Positions 8,533 through 17,283 of a stretch of 64,000 nucleotides of DNA are shown piece after piece. Positions within the stretch are counted from its first letter, which is position 1; each line of letters opens with the position of its first letter. The DNA is taken from NCBI RefSeq assembly GCF_001610895.1, contig NZ_CP011273.1, forward strand, positions 1,240,001 through 1,304,000, written 5' to 3'. Below the pieces are notes generated by a model that was not told where the DNA came from, ran no database searches, and saw nothing but the letters and a program-made list of their open reading frames with translations. The position numbers were made by a program, and so were the translations under genes. Source of the stretch: Planctomyces sp. SH-PL62. GTDB lineage: Bacteria > Planctomycetota > Planctomycetia > Isosphaerales > Isosphaeraceae.

Positions 8533-9531
8533 ATGATCGACTGGACCCCGCTCGCCGACCTGGTGGAGAAGTACGACCGGTTCCTGCTGACGACCCACAT
8601 CCGCCCCGACGGCGACGCGCTCGGATCCGAGGTCGGCATGGCGGGCCTGCTCCGCCAGAAGGGGAAGGACGTCCGGGTCGTGAACACCAGCCGGACCCCG
8701 CCGCGGTACGACTACCTCGACCCGGACGGCACGTTCTTCGAGCATTTCAGCAGCCTCCCCGCCGGCAGCCTCGACGATCGCGAGGTCGCGGTGATCCTCG
8801 ACTTGTCCGCGTGGTCGCAGCTCGGCGACATGGCCGATTTCTTCCGGGGCTTCCGGGGGCCGAAGGTCGTCGTCGACCACCACGTCAGCCAGGACGACCT
8901 GGGGGCCGTCTTCCTCAAGGACACGTCGGCCGAGGCGGCCGGGACGCTCGTCATGCGGGCGATCAAGGCGCTCGGCGGCTCGTTCACGAAGGAGGTCGCC
9001 ACCGGCCTGTTCACGGCGATCGCCATGGACACCGGCTGGTTCCGCCACCCCAACACCAAGCCCTCGACGCTGCTCGCCGCGTCCGAGCTGATCGAGGCCG
9101 GCGCGGAGATCGATCGGATCTACCGCGACCTGTTCGAGCGGAACACCCTGGCGGGCCTGCGGCTGACGGGCGAGTTCCTCGCCGGGATGAAGACCGACCT
9201 CGACGGCCGCGTCGCCTACTCCACCGTCTCGCTCGAGGACCTGGAGCGGACCGGGTCGATCCCGTCCGACACCGAAGACCTGGTCGACTACACGGTGAGC
9301 CTGCGCGGGGTCGAGATCGGCCTGCTCCTGATCGAACTCCCGCATGGGGGAGTGAAGGGCTCGCTGCGGTCTCGCGCCGGGGCCGATTGCGCCCGGATCG
9401 CCGCCGAGTTCGGGGGCGGCGGGCACAAGGCGGCCGCCGGGTTGAGCCTCCCCGGCCCGCTCCCGGTGGCCGTCGACCGCGTCCTCGCCGCCGTCCGCAA
9501 GGCTCTTGATCCGACCTCGGTGGGCGCGTAA
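8533..9531 (+). CDS. DHH/DHHA1 phosphoesterase, NrnA-like (nanoRNase/pAp phosphatase)
   Basis: 332 aa from ATG 8533. The same frame is open further upstream, but that part overlaps the dehydratase gene and is not protein-like. Metal-binding motifs are 'THIRPDGDALGSE' near residue 25, a central Asp region, and 'VVVDHHVSQDD' (the DHH signature). The C-terminal DHHA1 domain has 'GGGGHKAAAG', which binds the substrate. The family degrades short oligoribonucleotides and dephosphorylates 3'-phosphoadenosine 5'-phosphate in the cytoplasm. All the expected motifs are intact and the length is typical. Probably co-transcribed with the gene before it. Confidence 0.92.
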   Translation: MIDWTPLADLVEKYDRFLLTTHIRPDGDALGSEVGMAGLLRQKGKDVRVVNTSRTPPRYDYLDPDGTFFEHFSSLPAGSLDDREVAVILDLSAWSQLGDMADFFRGFRGPKVVVDHHVSQDDLGAVFLKDTSAEAAGTLVMRAIKALGGSFTKEVATGLFTAIAMDTGWFRHPNTKPSTLLAASELIEAGAEIDRIYRDLFERNTLAGLRLTGEFLAGMKTDLDGRVAYSTVSLEDLERTGSIPSDTEDLVDYTVSLRGVEIGLLLIELPHGGVKGSLRSRAGADCARIAAEFGGGGHKAAAGLSLPGPLPVAVDRVLAAVRKALDPTSVGA

Positions 9532-9736
9532 GGATAGACCTCGGAATCGCGAGCGCCGCGGGCACGCTCCCTCGGCGTCCGTCGCCTCGATCCCGGTCTC
9601 CGGCGACCCGCTCTCGCCCAGACCCGCCTCCGACCGCCGGACGCCGCCGGGCTCCTTCCTCCACGAGGAGGGCCGACGAGCGTCCGCCCCCGCCTCCACG
9701 CCGCACGCGACCCCCCACCTTGTTGAGGCCCCCCGC

Positions 9737-10270
9737 ATGAATCGACGCGATTTCCACCGTCTGGGGACGAGGTTCCTGGGCGCGCTGGTCAAGCTGACGG
9801 TCGCCGTGCCTGCGGCCGCCTTCCTCCTCAACCCATTGCGAAGGACCGGTAAGGCCGCGGACGCCGACGCGTTCGAGGGCCTGGTCCCGCTCAGCCGGCT
9901 CAAGGTCGGCGTCCCCCAGTCGTTCGGCATCGTCCGCGATCAGGTCGACGCCTGGGTCAAATACCCGCAAGAGCCGGCCGGCTCGGTCTGGCTGGTGCGC
10001 CAGCCCGAAGGGGTCGAGCCCGCCGTGATCGCCTACTCCGCGGAGTGTCCCCACCTGGGTTGCGCGATCAACCTCATGGGCGACGGCAAGAGCTTCATCT
10101 GCCCGTGCCACACCAGCGCCTTCGACCTGGAGGGGAAGCCTTTGAATCACGTCCCGCCGCGACCCATGGACCGGCTCGACGTCGAGCTGAGCCGGGACGA
10201 CGACCCCGAGGTCCGCGTCCGCTTCCAGCGTTTCCGGACTCTGGCCGAGGAGCAGATCCCCCTTGCGTAA
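9737..10270 (+). CDS. Rieske [2Fe-2S] iron-sulfur protein of a cytochrome bc complex
   Basis: 177 aa from ATG 9737. The N-terminus has a twin-arginine-type motif ('NRRDFHRLG') and one hydrophobic anchor ('VKLTVAVPAAAFLLNPL'), as expected for a Rieske protein exported folded by Tat. The cluster ligands are in 'CPHLGC' and 'CPCHTSAF', two Cys and two His with the disulfide Cys pair also present. It overlaps the next gene by 8 nt, so the two are translationally coupled. The family passes electrons from quinol, at the outer face of the membrane, to cytochrome c. The haem-b subunit is the next gene, and no separate cytochrome c1 gene is seen. Confidence 0.95.
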   Translation: MNRRDFHRLGTRFLGALVKLTVAVPAAAFLLNPLRRTGKAADADAFEGLVPLSRLKVGVPQSFGIVRDQVDAWVKYPQEPAGSVWLVRQPEGVEPAVIAYSAECPHLGCAINLMGDGKSFICPCHTSAFDLEGKPLNHVPPRPMDRLDVELSRDDDPEVRVRFQRFRTLAEEQIPLA

Positions 10271-12059
10271 CACCCTCGTCGACTGGATCCAGGACCGCAC
10301 CGGCCTCTACGGCCCCTTGCGGTCGATGCGGGACGAGCCCCTCCCCGCCGGCCCCCGCTGGGGGTACGTCTGCGGCTCCGCCCTCCTCGCCATCCTGCTC
10401 ATCCAGGCCTTCACCGGCCTGATGATGATGACGGCCTACAGCGCCTCGTCGTCGACCGCGTGGGGGAGCGTCTTCTACATCGAGAAGCAGATGTGGATGG
10501 GCTGGTTCATCCGGGGCCTCCACCACTTCGGCGCCCAGACCGTCATGGTCCTTTTGGGCGTCCACCTGTTGCAGGTCCTCTTCGCCGCCGCCTACCGCGC
10601 GCCGCGCGAGGTCAACTGGTGGATGGGCCTCATTCTTATGACGCTTATCCTGGCGTTCAGCCATACCGGCTATCAACTTCCCTGGGACCAGAAGGGCTAC
10701 TGGGCCACCAAGGTCGTCACCAACATCATGGGGGGCGCGCCGGTCCTCGGTCCGTACGTCAAGACGGCGGTCGTGGGTGGGGCGGAGTACGGCAATCAGA
10801 CCGTGACCCGGTTCTACGGCCTGCACGTCGGCATCCTCCCCGTGCTCCTGGCCGTCGTCCTGGGCGCCCACCTGGCGCTTCGTTACCGGCACGGCCTGAA
10901 GCCCCCCGCGAATGCGACCGCACCCCCCGCCGGGACCCCCCTGGCCACCTACTTCCCCGACCAGACGTTTCGCAACTCCCTGATCGTCACGGCGATCCTG
11001 GGCGTGATGGTCGGCCTGGTCCTCTGGGAAGGGGGGGCGCCGCTCGACGCCCCGGCCGACCCGTCCAGCTCGGACTATCCCGCGCGGCCGGAGTGGTTCT
11101 TCCGGTTCCTTTTCCAGATGCTCAAGCTGTTTCCGGGCCGCCTGGAGTGGGTGGGGTCGATCGCCATCCCCGGGGCGCTGATGACCACGCTGGCCCTGCT
11201 GCCGCTCCTGGACAAGATCCTGCCCTCGAAGCCGCTCCACTTCCTGGTCTGCTCGGGGGTCTTCGCCCTGGCCGGCGGCGCCGGCTACCTGACGATCGAG
11301 TCGTTCCGCGAGGACATGGCGAGCGAGTCGTTCCGCGAGGCTCGCGAGAAGGCCGATGCGGCCACCGATCGCGCGCTCTACCTGGCGGCGCATCCCGACT
11401 TCGGCGTGCCTCCCGAAGGGGCGAGCTATCTGATGCGGCTCGACCCGCTCACGCGAGGCTCGGCGCTGCTCGAGAAAAACTGCCTGGGCTGCCATCGCCT
11501 GGGAGGCGAGGGGGAGGGGGACCAGTCGGCACCCGACCTGAAGGGCTTCGGCTCGTACGCCTGGGTCCGGGGCCTGCTGGAGAAGCCCGACGCTGACGCC
11601 TATTTCGGCAAGACGCCCGAATGCGACGGCATGACCGAGTGGAAGAACGCGTCGAAGCTCGACGCCAAGCAGCTCGATCAGGTGGCCGAATTCGTGGCGA
11701 CGTTCGCCGCGATCCCCGCCGACCAGACCGTCGACGAGTGGCTCAACACGCCGGGCGTCGTCGACCACCCCGGCAACGACCTCTTCGTCAAGGAATGCGG
11801 CTCCTGCCACATGATCGACGGCTACACCGAGGGAGGGATGCGAGACGCCCCCGACCTGTTCGCCTGGGGGTCGCCCCGCTGGATGAACAAGATGATCCGC
11901 AAGCCGGGGGCGGCGGACCTCTACGGCTTCCTCGAGGAGAAGCAGCGGATGCCCGCCGCGACTCCCGAGAATCTGAACGAATCCGACCTGAGCATGATCG
12001 TCCGCTATCTCAAGGACGACTACCTCAAGCCTGAAGCCAGTTCCGCCGCGCGGCCCTGA
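10263..12059 (+). CDS. Cytochrome b (N- and C-terminal parts) fused to a di-haem cytochrome c domain
   Basis: 598 aa from TTG 10263, which overlaps the Rieske stop codon by 8 nt. Residues ~1-210 are the four-helix haem-b core, with His pairs in 'GLHHFGAQ'/'GVHLLQ' and 'FSHTGYQLPWDQKGYW'/'GLHVGILP'. The C-terminal cytochrome-b helices contain 'PARPEWFFRFLFQ', the PEWY-type quinol-site motif. After residue ~400 come two haem-c sites, 'CLGCH' and 'CGSCH', separated by ~115 residues, each followed by a Met-containing cytochrome fold. With the Rieske protein this makes a quinol:acceptor reductase in which the fused domain replaces cytochrome c1. A perfect hairpin follows at 12068. Confidence 0.95.
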   Translation: MRNTLVDWIQDRTGLYGPLRSMRDEPLPAGPRWGYVCGSALLAILLIQAFTGLMMMTAYSASSSTAWGSVFYIEKQMWMGWFIRGLHHFGAQTVMVLLGVHLLQVLFAAAYRAPREVNWWMGLILMTLILAFSHTGYQLPWDQKGYWATKVVTNIMGGAPVLGPYVKTAVVGGAEYGNQTVTRFYGLHVGILPVLLAVVLGAHLALRYRHGLKPPANATAPPAGTPLATYFPDQTFRNSLIVTAILGVMVGLVLWEGGAPLDAPADPSSSDYPARPEWFFRFLFQMLKLFPGRLEWVGSIAIPGALMTTLALLPLLDKILPSKPLHFLVCSGVFALAGGAGYLTIESFREDMASESFREAREKADAATDRALYLAAHPDFGVPPEGASYLMRLDPLTRGSALLEKNCLGCHRLGGEGEGDQSAPDLKGFGSYAWVRGLLEKPDADAYFGKTPECDGMTEWKNASKLDAKQLDQVAEFVATFAAIPADQTVDEWLNTPGVVDHPGNDLFVKECGSCHMIDGYTEGGMRDAPDLFAWGSPRWMNKMIRKPGAADLYGFLEEKQRMPAATPENLNESDLSMIVRYLKDDYLKPEASSAARP

Positions 12060-12067
12060 ACCGCCTC

Positions 12068-12098
12068 GCGGGACGCGCCGGTCCTCGGCGCGTCCCGC
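12068..12098 (+). terminator. Strong hairpin after the cytochrome bc operon
   Basis: A perfect 12-bp stem, GCGGGACGCGCC (12068-12079) with GGCGCGTCCCGC (12087-12098), and a 7-nt loop begin 9 bases after the stop codon. The following bases (tgcttgctttcg) are only weakly T-rich, as is common in GC-rich genomes. Confidence 0.75.
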
Positions 12099-12651
12099 TG
12101 CTTGCTTTCGAAATCCAGCTCGTCGAGGCGTCATCCGGTCGGGACGGCCTCGCCGGGCCCGCGTGCGCCGAGAGCCTCGGGTTCCCATATCGTCGCCCGG
12201 CTCGGAATCCGGCCGCGAGGCGTCTGATGCACTCGGGCTCATCTGAACACCGGGGGGACGGGATTCCGGATACCCCGCTTCCCCTCGGCAAAGCGAGCCC
12301 TCAAATTCAACGTAATCCGGCGGTTTCCCTGGAAATTCGCTTGATATCGGGGTGGTGGGACGGATAGACTCCACCGGCCTTGAACGCTCGGCCCACGGAG
12401 GGGAACGCAGAGTTCGGACAGGCGATCGACCCCTCTCCATCCGGCCCACCCGATACACCCGACGACCTCCTTGGGTCCTCGTTTCGAGCCCGTGGTCCCC
12501 ATCGCGACCCGGCTCCGTCAAGCCTTCGTCGATCCTGCAACTGCGCGGTCCTTCGACTCGCGTCCCCGGCGGCTCCGCGCCCCGGCGTGCGCCTCGGGGG
12601 AAGGGAACGGATTCCGCCAAGCCTCAAACCACCATCGGAAGGGATTCCGCC
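12099..12651. other. Intergenic, no gene seen
   Basis: About 550 bp between the cytochrome terminator and the C26-like gene. Open frames exist on both strands but lack ribosome-binding sites and protein-like sequence. It should hold the promoter of the gene at 12652. I see no repeat. Confidence 0.55.
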
Positions 12652-13419
12652 ATGAACCACCGACCCCTCATCGGCATCAACATGGATCTCCGGGATTCGG
12701 GCAAGAGCCGTACCCCGCACAGCCTGGCGTCCACGGGCTACTACGACGCCCTGCTGACCGCCGGTGCCCTGCCGATCATGATCCCGCCGTTCACCCGCGA
12801 GAGCGACATGCTCCCGATCCTGGACAAGCTCGACGGCGTGGTCCTCACCGGCGGCGACGACCTCGATCCCCGCAAGATGGGCCTGTCGCCCCACCCGTCG
12901 GTCAACGTGATGTGCGAGCGTCGCGAGCTGTCCGACCGGCTCCTCTGCAAGCTGGTGCAGCAGGAGAAGATCGCGACGCTGGGGATCGGCCTGGGCATGC
13001 AGGAATTGAACGTGGTGGCCGGCGGCGGCCTCTTCGTCCACCTGCCGGAAGACCTGCCCAAGTGCATCCCCCACTACGATCCCCACGGCGGCGCCCACCG
13101 GCACACCGTGACGATGCGCCCCCGCACCCGCCTGGCTGAGATCTACGGCCCGGGCGAGGTCCGCGTCAGCAGCTACCACCACATGGGCGTCCGCAAGCTC
13201 GCGCCGGGCTTCCGCATCGCCGCCCTCGCCCCCGACGGCCTGATCGAGGCCTACGAGGGCAAGGACGCGAACTGGTGGGTGGTGGGCGTCCAGTGGCACC
13301 CGGAGAACGAGGGCCACATCTCGCTCGACATGCAGCTCATCGAGGCCTTCGTCGAGGCCGCCGGCGAGGCCAGGCATTCCGCCACGCACGCCACCCCCGC
13401 CCTCGCCCGCGTCGGCTGA
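12652..13419 (+). CDS. Peptidase C26 / class I glutamine amidotransferase-like protein without the nucleophilic Cys
   Basis: 255 aa from ATG 12652 (GGAAGG upstream). The fold is that of gamma-glutamyl-GABA hydrolase (PuuD) and related class I amidotransferases: 'RPLIGINMD' at the start, 'LDGVVLTGGDDLDP' for the oxyanion strand, and the His-Glu pair in 'VQWHPE' (H216, E218). The nucleophile elbow, normally G-I-C-R-G, reads 'LGIGLGMQELNVVAGG', so position 113 is Gly instead of Cys. The His and Glu remain, but thiol hydrolysis should be impossible. It may bind a gamma-glutamyl compound or have a non-hydrolytic role. It is a single gene between two terminator-like hairpins. Confidence 0.88.
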   Translation: MNHRPLIGINMDLRDSGKSRTPHSLASTGYYDALLTAGALPIMIPPFTRESDMLPILDKLDGVVLTGGDDLDPRKMGLSPHPSVNVMCERRELSDRLLCKLVQQEKIATLGIGLGMQELNVVAGGGLFVHLPEDLPKCIPHYDPHGGAHRHTVTMRPRTRLAEIYGPGEVRVSSYHHMGVRKLAPGFRIAALAPDGLIEAYEGKDANWWVVGVQWHPENEGHISLDMQLIEAFVEAAGEARHSATHATPALARVG

Positions 13420-13448
13420 CGCCTCACGCCGGCGGATCCCAAAACTCC

Positions 13449-13490
13449 GAGACGGCCTCGCGACCTCCCGACAGGGCGCGAGGCCGTCTC
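13449..13490 (+). terminator. Hairpin terminator after the C26-like gene
   Basis: A perfect 14-bp inverted repeat, GAGACGGCCTCGCG (13449-13462) and CGCGAGGCCGTCTC (13477-13490), has a 14-nt loop and starts 30 bases after the stop codon. A short T-containing stretch follows (gcgtttcg). Confidence 0.75.
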
Positions 13491-13678
13491 GCGTTTCGAA
13501 TCCGATCCCGGCGCGCGGGTTGCAACTGGGGCGAACTTCGGGCGGTCGGGGGTTGGACGCCGTCGGTCCCTGCCCTAAGATCGCAACGTTACGAACGTGG
13601 ACCCGGCCCGGAATCGACGCCGCCGACCGTCGGCCTCGTCGTCCCGAGCCTCGTTCCGCCCGCGGAGACGCCCCAGCC

Positions 13679-14767
13679 ATGACCGATTCGAGAACCGGCG
13701 GCGACCGTCCTCGGACGCCGTCCTTCCCACCGCTCGCGGCGATCCTCGTCCTGCTCGCGGCCGCTCCCGCATCGCTGAAGGCCCAAAGTTCGACGGCCCC
13801 GGCCCCGGTCGCGGCGTCTCGCATCCACGCCCTCGGCCGGATCGAGCCCGCGACCGGCCTGATCACCATCGGCTCTCGGCCGGGCCAGCGGATCGAAGAG
13901 ATCAAGGTCGCCGTGGGCGACGACGTGGCCGCCGGTCAGGTCCTGGCCATCCTCGAAGGCCGCACGGAGGCCGAGGCGCAACTGGCGATGGCCGAGCTGA
14001 ACAAGCGGAAGGCCGACTTCCAGCGGGCCGCGGCGAAGGACAAGCTCAACCTGGAGCGAGCGCAGTTCGACAAGACCCACCCCCCCCGACTGCAGGCGGC
14101 GACCAAGGTCGCCGAGCAACTCCGGAAGCTGCTCGACAAGGCCACGCCTCTATACAACCTGGGCTCGCTGGCCCCGGGGGTCGTCGACCGGGCGAAGCTC
14201 GAAGAGGAAGGTCGATTTGTCGAACTCGTCGCCAAGACGACTCAGGCCGAGCTCGACAAATCGCTCCTCGAAATCGAGGCCGAACTGACCGCGCAGAAGC
14301 GAAAGCTGGAAGACGCGCAGGTCGCGGACGACAACCCGGAGTTCCAACTGGCCGACGCCCAGATCGCGCTGGCGAAGGCGGCGCTGGAGCAGACCCAGGT
14401 CGTCGCGCCCCGCGCCGGGAAGGTGCTCGACGTGATCGGCCGCGCGGGCGAGGTCGGCTCGGGACAGCTCCTGGTGATGGGCGACGTCTCGGCGATCGTC
14501 GCCGTGGCCGAGGTCTTCCAGACCGACGCGCCCCGCGTGAAGGAGGGGGACGCCGCGACGGTCTCCATCCTCGGCCGGGAGATCCCGGGCAAGGTGACTC
14601 ACGTCGGCTCGCTGGTCGGGCGGAACCAGGCCGCGAGCCTGGACCCCCGGGCCCTGAAGGACGTCCGCGTCGTGAAGGTTCGCGTGGCGCTCGACGAGCC
14701 CGGGCCGGCGTCGCGACTGATCAACATGGAAGCGGAAGTGGCCATCACCCCCGGCGGGGGGGGCTGA
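13679..14767 (+). CDS. ABC exporter adaptor, HlyD/DevB-type membrane fusion protein
   Basis: 362 aa from ATG 13679. A hydrophobic N-terminal segment ('LAAILVLLAAAPASLKAQ') serves as signal or anchor. The lipoyl-like half ('RIEEIKVAVGDDVAAGQVL') is followed by a long coiled coil (about residues 95-235, Ala/Lys/Glu-rich), the second lipoyl half ('VVAPRAGKVLDVIGRAGEV'), and a beta-barrel domain. This order is the standard MFP layout, and its closest recognisable type is DevB of DevBCA exporters. It spans the periplasm between the inner-membrane ABC transporter and an outer-membrane channel. It is the first gene of a four-gene operon. No TolC-like gene is in the window, and the substrate is unknown. 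Confidence 0.92.
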   Translation: MTDSRTGGDRPRTPSFPPLAAILVLLAAAPASLKAQSSTAPAPVAASRIHALGRIEPATGLITIGSRPGQRIEEIKVAVGDDVAAGQVLAILEGRTEAEAQLAMAELNKRKADFQRAAAKDKLNLERAQFDKTHPPRLQAATKVAEQLRKLLDKATPLYNLGSLAPGVVDRAKLEEEGRFVELVAKTTQAELDKSLLEIEAELTAQKRKLEDAQVADDNPEFQLADAQIALAKAALEQTQVVAPRAGKVLDVIGRAGEVGSGQLLVMGDVSAIVAVAEVFQTDAPRVKEGDAATVSILGREIPGKVTHVGSLVGRNQAASLDPRALKDVRVVKVRVALDEPGPASRLINMEAEVAITPGGGG

Positions 14768-14769
14768 TC

Positions 14770-16020
14770 GTGGCGACGTTTCGGTTCGGATTACGCAACC
14801 CGCCGCTCGCCTGGCGCAACGTGGCCCACGGCGGCCGTCGGTCGCTCGCCGCGATCTCGGGGGCGGCGTTCTCGCTGACGATGGTCCTGCTCCAGCTCGG
14901 ATTCCTCCAGGCGGTCCGGATCACGGCCACGAACAATTACGACGTCCTGGATTTCGACGTCCTGCTGACGTCGTCGCGGTACGAGCAGTTCTACGGGCCG
15001 GGCTTCCTGCCGCTGGAACGGCTTCGGCAAGCCGAGGGCCTGGACACGGTCGTCGAGGCGACGCCGCTTTATGCGAGCTTCGCCCTCTGGCGATGCCCGC
15101 CGAACCCGCTCGACGACCCGCCGGATGACTCCGCGCCGCAGCCGGGGGCGCTCTCGCGCTGGCTCGCCGGGTCGGCCGCCCCCCGCCCGCTCCAGCGCCG
15201 GCAGCTTTACGTCCTGGGATTCGACCTGGACCACCCGCCGTTCCACTCCCCGATCCTGGAGTCGATCGAGGCGGACAAGGCGAGGATGCGGGTGCCGAAT
15301 CGCGTCTTGCTCAACGAGCTGTCCAACGCGGACTTCGGCTGGCAGGTCCGGGACCGCTACCACGACTGGGAGCTGGAGGAGACGGCCGTCGAGGTCGTCG
15401 GCGGCTTCCCGATGCTCCGGGGCTTCGCGGCCGATTCGACCGTGCTTTGCTCGGACGACGACTTCGTGCGGATCTGCGGCTACGAGTCGCGCGAGACCAC
15501 GAATTTCGGGCTCCTCAAGGTCCGGGCCGGGACCGTCGACGAGACCGTCGCCCGGCTTCGGGAGACCCTGCCGCCCGACGTCCGCGTCGAGTCTCGAGCG
15601 GCGATCCTGGCGAGCGAGGTCGACCACTGGGTCAACCAGACCTCCACGGGGCAGCTTTTCGCGATCGGCGTGCTGGTCGCCATGGGCGTAGCCGCCGTGG
15701 TGGTCTATCAGGTGCTGTCGAACGACGTCCGCGAGCACCTTCCCGAGTATGCGACGCTCCAGGCGATGGGCTATTCGACGCCCCGGCTGGCGGGGATCCT
15801 GGTCTTCCAGGCGGTGCTTTACATGCTGATTTCGTTCGCCCTCGCTGTGGTGATCGCATACGTCGTGTACCAGGCGACCGAGACCCTGGCGGGCATCCCG
15901 ATGTTGCTCACGCGGCGGAACCTGGCGCTGACCTTCGCCCTGGCGGTCGCGGTCGGCGCGGTCACGGGGGCCCTGACGGTGAACCGGCTGCGTGCCGCAG
16001 ACCCCGCCGACCTGTTCTGA
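14770..16020 (+). CDS. ABC exporter permease 1, DevC/FtsX-like
   Basis: 416 aa from GTG 14770, three bases after the stop of the adaptor gene. The frame is open further upstream only as an overlap with that gene. One N-terminal membrane helix (~residues 28-50, 'SLAAISGAAFSLTMVLLQL') is followed by a large periplasmic domain (~50-300) and three C-terminal helices starting at 'LFAIGVLVAMGVAAVVVYQ'. This is the FtsX/MacB topology. 'EYATLQAMGYSTPRLAGIL' is the typical cytoplasmic coupling segment contacting the ATPase. It is similar in length and plan to the next gene but clearly diverged, so the two probably form a heterodimer. Confidence 0.92.
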   Translation: MATFRFGLRNPPLAWRNVAHGGRRSLAAISGAAFSLTMVLLQLGFLQAVRITATNNYDVLDFDVLLTSSRYEQFYGPGFLPLERLRQAEGLDTVVEATPLYASFALWRCPPNPLDDPPDDSAPQPGALSRWLAGSAAPRPLQRRQLYVLGFDLDHPPFHSPILESIEADKARMRVPNRVLLNELSNADFGWQVRDRYHDWELEETAVEVVGGFPMLRGFAADSTVLCSDDDFVRICGYESRETTNFGLLKVRAGTVDETVARLRETLPPDVRVESRAAILASEVDHWVNQTSTGQLFAIGVLVAMGVAAVVVYQVLSNDVREHLPEYATLQAMGYSTPRLAGILVFQAVLYMLISFALAVVIAYVVYQATETLAGIPMLLTRRNLALTFALAVAVGAVTGALTVNRLRAADPADLF

Positions 16021-16088
16021 ATCGGAATCGCAAACGGAATCCCCGGCGGCCCCGACGGCCGCCCGTCCCCGTCGACGGACCCCCCCGC

Positions 16089-17258
16089 ATGCAACCCGGC
16101 CGCAACGTCCACCTGGCCTGGCGGAACCTCACCGAGCACAAGCTCCGGCTGCTCGCGTCGGTCGCCGGCGTCGCGTTCGCCACGACCTTGATGTTCATGG
16201 AGAACGGCTTCCGCAAGTCGATCCTGGACAGCATGGTCAACGTGATCGAACGGATCGACGGCCAGGTGGTCATCGTCAGCCGGACCCTCTACACCCTGTC
16301 CGTGCCGTTCCCGTTCCCGCTGGAGCGGATCGTTCAGGCGCGGGACGTCCCAGACGTGGCCTCGACCAGCCCGCTCTACACGGTGACGCGGTCGTCCTAC
16401 TGGCGCAATCCCGAGACGAACGAGGAGGAGCGGATCTGCGTCGTCGGCTACCCGCCGGAGGACGACCTGCTGGACGTCCCCGAGTTGAAGGCGGCCCGCG
16501 CACTGTGGAGCCGGCCCAACACGGCGATGGCCGACGAACGGTCGCGCGAGCAGCAGTTCGGCGTCTTTCGGGAGGGCCAGGTCTCCGAACTCTCGGGCCG
16601 CCGGTTCGAGATCGTGGGGACGTTCTCGCTGGGGATCAACGTCCAGACCAACGGCAACCTGGTGGTGAGCGATCGGAACATGATGACGGCGTTCCCCGAG
16701 CTGGACGGGCCGTCCCTGATGGACCGCAAGGTGCAGGTCGGCGTCGTCCGCATCCGTCCCGGCGCCGACCCCCGCCGGGTGTGCGACGCCCTGACCGCCT
16801 CGCTGCCGCCCGACGTCCGGGTGCTCACCCTGGACCAGTTCATCGCCCGCGAGCGCGACTTCTGGGATAAGGTGGCCCCGATCGGCACGGTCTTCTACAT
16901 CGGCGTGGTCATGGGATTCATCGTCGGGTCGGTGATCTGCTATCAGGTGCTCTACTCCGACGTCAGCGACCGGCTCCCGGAGTTCGCGACGCTCAAGGCG
17001 ATCGGCTACTCCAACTTCGCGCTCTACCGGGTGGTGATGACGCAGGCCCTGTACCTGGCGCTGCTCGGCTATGCGGCGGGGCTGGTCGTCAGCTTCTTCC
17101 TGTTCCAATGGGTCCAGCGGTTGACGGGCTTGCCGATGGACGTCTCGCGGAACAACCCGTACCTGATCCTGGCGCTGACGGTCGCGATGTGCCTGGGCTC
17201 CGGACTCTATGCGGCGCGTCGGCTGATCTCGGCGGACCCGGCCCAGCTCTTCGCTTGA
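16089..17258 (+). CDS. ABC exporter permease 2, DevC/FtsX-like
   Basis: 389 aa from ATG 16089, 68 bp after permease 1. It has the same FtsX plan: helix 1 near residues 18-40 ('RLLASVAGVAFATTLMFME'), a periplasmic domain, then three C-terminal helices with 'IGTVFYIGVVMGFIVGSVI' and the coupling segment 'EFATLKAIGYSNFALYRVV'. It ends 'RLISADPAQLFA', echoing the 'RLRAADPADLF' end of permease 1, so the pair arose by duplication. DevBCA systems normally have a single DevC that homodimerises; two tandem, diverged copies suggest an obligate heterodimer. Confidence 0.92.
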   Translation: MQPGRNVHLAWRNLTEHKLRLLASVAGVAFATTLMFMENGFRKSILDSMVNVIERIDGQVVIVSRTLYTLSVPFPFPLERIVQARDVPDVASTSPLYTVTRSSYWRNPETNEEERICVVGYPPEDDLLDVPELKAARALWSRPNTAMADERSREQQFGVFREGQVSELSGRRFEIVGTFSLGINVQTNGNLVVSDRNMMTAFPELDGPSLMDRKVQVGVVRIRPGADPRRVCDALTASLPPDVRVLTLDQFIARERDFWDKVAPIGTVFYIGVVMGFIVGSVICYQVLYSDVSDRLPEFATLKAIGYSNFALYRVVMTQALYLALLGYAAGLVVSFFLFQWVQRLTGLPMDVSRNNPYLILALTVAMCLGSGLYAARRLISADPAQLFA

Positions 17259-17283
17259 CCAAAGAATCCGAGGAGGGATCCAC

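Noticed and set aside
13597-14769. Permease 1 beginning before 14770
   Set aside because: The open frame upstream overlaps the adaptor gene and reads as Arg/Pro noise. GTG 14770 follows the adaptor stop by 3 bases and starts the conserved protein.
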